Source of the DNA: CAISGS01 sp044346445
GTDB lineage: Bacteria; Pseudomonadota; Alphaproteobacteria; Caulobacterales; Caulobacteraceae
DNA length: 5,951 bases
NCBI GenBank assembly: GCA_044346445.1
Contig: JBIIZD010000125.1
Location: forward strand, 1-5,951
Direction: 5' to 3'
Part shown: positions 4,621 to 5,951 of the stretch, one piece after another
Numbering within the stretch: the stretch's first letter is position 1
How the letters are laid out: each line of letters begins with the position of its first letter
Program-made: the position numbers and the translations under genes
Notes under the pieces: model-generated
Told to the model about the DNA's origin: nothing
Seen by the model: the letters and a program-made list of their open reading frames with translations, nothing else
The model's database searches: none

Positions 4621-5951
4621 ATGACCCTGACCAAATTGCTTGTCGCCAATCGCGGCGAAATCGCCATTCGTGTTTTGCGCTCTGCTGCGGATATGGGCTT
4701 AGCCACTGTGGCGGTCTATTCGCAGGATGACGCGGCCGCCCTGCACACCCGCCAGGCCGATGTCGCTTTGGCCCTGAATGGGGTCGGGGCAGGCGCCTAT
4801 CTGGACGGGGCGCAAATCATTGCTGTGGCTAAGGCGCAAGGCTGCGATGCCATTCACCCTGGCTATGGGTTCTTGAGCGAAAATGCTGGCTTTGCCGCCG
4901 ATTGTGTCAAGGCGGGCCTGACCTTTGTCGGGCCGGGCGCAAACATCTTGGCCCTGTTTGGCGATAAGGGCGCGGCTCGGCAACTGGCCACAGATTGCGG
5001 CGTGCCGGTGGTGGCCGGGATTAATCGCGCGGTCAGTCTGGATGAGGCCAAGACGTTTTATGAAGCGCTTGGCCAGGGCGCGGCCATGATGATCAAGGCC
5101 CTGGCCGGGGGCGGTGGGCGCGGTATGCGGGTGGTGAGCGAGGCGGACCAGATCGAGGCGGCGTTTGAACGCTGCGGCTCGGAGGCCAAGGCTGCGTTTG
5201 GCGATGGCAGCCTGTTTGTCGAGCGTCTGATCCGCCGTGCGCGGCATATAGAGATCCAGATCATCGGTGATGGTCAGGCGGTCCTAGCACTGGGGGAGCG
5301 CGAATGCAGCCTACAGCGCCAGCACCAAAAACTGGTCGAGATCGCCCCCAGCCCCAGCCTGACGCCAGCCTTGCGCAGCCGCCTGACCGAGGCGGCTTTA
5401 AGGCTGGCCAAGGCTTGCCATTATACCAGCCTTGGCACGTTTGAATTTCTGATCGATCTGGAGGCCGATCCAGCTGGTCCGGGTGCCTTTGCCTTTATCG
5501 AGGCTAATCCAAGGCTTCAGGTCGAGCACACGGTCACAGAGGCGGTGACGGGGCTGGATATTGTCGCACTCCAACTGGGCCTGGCGGGCGGGCTAAGCCT
5601 TGCCGAACTTGGTCTGGAGGCCGCTACCGTGCCCGCGCCCAAGGGCTATGCCATCCAATTGCGGGTCAATATGGAGACCATGGATGCGGCAGGCCAGGCG
5701 CGTCCATCCAGCGGCACATTGAGCCTGTTTGAGCCGCCGACCGGGCCGGGCATCCGCGTTGATACCTTCGGCTATGCCGGTTATCGTCCCAGCCCGCATT
5801 TTGACAGCCTGCTGGCCAAGGTGATCGTGGCCTCGCCGTCGCCTGACTATGCCAAGGCCGTGGCCAAGGCCGCGCGCAGTCTGGCCCAGTTTCGGCTGCG
5901 GGGCGTGGCGAGCAATATCGGCTTCTTACGCGCCCTGTTGGCCCGGCCAGA
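4621..5951 (+). CDS. Biotin carboxylase region of an acyl-CoA carboxylase, first 443 codons (3' end outside window)
   Basis: This domain uses ATP and bicarbonate to carboxylate biotin on a carrier domain, the first half-reaction of acetyl-, propionyl- or related acyl-CoA carboxylases. The N-terminal domain starts MTLTKLLVANRGEIAIRVLR and includes HPGYGFLSENAGFA (79-92). The ATP-grasp part has Lys116 (FGDK), Lys159 (MIKA), the glycine-rich loop LAGGGGRGMR (161-170), RHIEIQI (208-214), ERECSLQRQHQKLVE (226-240), GTFEFL (272-277) and FIEANPRLQVEHTVTE (292-307). The C-terminal carboxylase domain follows with QLRVN and Arg348. From memory, NPRLQVEHTVTE, QLRVNMETM and DTFGYAGYRPSPHFDSLLAK resemble long single-chain carboxylases (about 1,000-1,100 residues) that also carry biotin-carrier and carboxyltransferase domains. 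That part would lie beyond the window. No near ribosome site is visible; AGGGAA at 4591-4596 is too far. It starts 56 bases after msrC. Confidence 0.93.
   Translation, partial: MTLTKLLVANRGEIAIRVLRSAADMGLATVAVYSQDDAAALHTRQADVALALNGVGAGAYLDGAQIIAVAKAQGCDAIHPGYGFLSENAGFAADCVKAGLTFVGPGANILALFGDKGAARQLATDCGVPVVAGINRAVSLDEAKTFYEALGQGAAMMIKALAGGGGRGMRVVSEADQIEAAFERCGSEAKAAFGDGSLFVERLIRRARHIEIQIIGDGQAVLALGERECSLQRQHQKLVEIAPSPSLTPALRSRLTEAALRLAKACHYTSLGTFEFLIDLEADPAGPGAFAFIEANPRLQVEHTVTEAVTGLDIVALQLGLAGGLSLAELGLEAATVPAPKGYAIQLRVNMETMDAAGQARPSSGTLSLFEPPTGPGIRVDTFGYAGYRPSPHFDSLLAKVIVASPSPDYAKAVAKAARSLAQFRLRGVASNIGFLRALLARP

Noticed and set aside
4699..5247. Minus-strand open frame of 182 codons opposite the biotin carboxylase
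   Set aside because: It is a mirror frame of a strongly conserved coding region, with no ribosome site and no recognisable domain.

Overview
The window looks like chromosomal DNA of an alphaproteobacterium. The basis is the moderately GC-rich, GCC/GGC-heavy coding sequence and the close match of the carB product to proteobacterial CarB. The family of the fused-type biotin carboxylase at the right end also fits. I cannot place it below class with confidence; Caulobacterales or Sphingomonadales are guesses. Two genes run off the window edges: carB on the left and the biotin carboxylase on the right.

Layout. (1) 1-1748, minus strand: the first 582 codons of carB, the large subunit of carbamoyl-phosphate synthetase. 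A plausible promoter and a short hairpin lie in its leader (about 1762-1852). (2) 1922-2362, minus strand: a small winged-helix regulator of unrecognised family. (3) 2363-2931: a 569-bp gene-free stretch. Its first part (2401-2700) is only about 24% G+C by direct count. It carries three perfect inverted repeats next to the regulator start, a perfect FNR/FixK-type box (TTGAT-N4-ATCAA at 2661-2674) and, nearer the next gene, a three-segment set of mutually exclusive stems. (4) 2932-3339, plus strand: a 135-residue hypothetical protein. (5) 3492 to the end, plus strand: a probable operon of a UPF0016/TMEM165-type manganese exporter, the free methionine-(R)-sulfoxide reductase msrC (its start overlaps the exporter stop as TGATG), and the biotin carboxylase end of an acyl-CoA carboxylase.

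How the genes may work together. carB supplies carbamoyl phosphate for pyrimidines and arginine and is not obviously linked to the rest. The exporter and msrC are translationally coupled, which suggests a shared role in metal and oxidative homeostasis; that is inference. The biotin carboxylase follows after 56 bp and is probably co-transcribed.

The least ordinary part is the AT-rich island at 2363-2931 between the small regulator and the hypothetical gene. Its base composition breaks sharply from the flanks, and its dense symmetric sites look like a regulatory or transferred segment. I found no RNA gene, insertion sequence, CRISPR array or complete mobile element.
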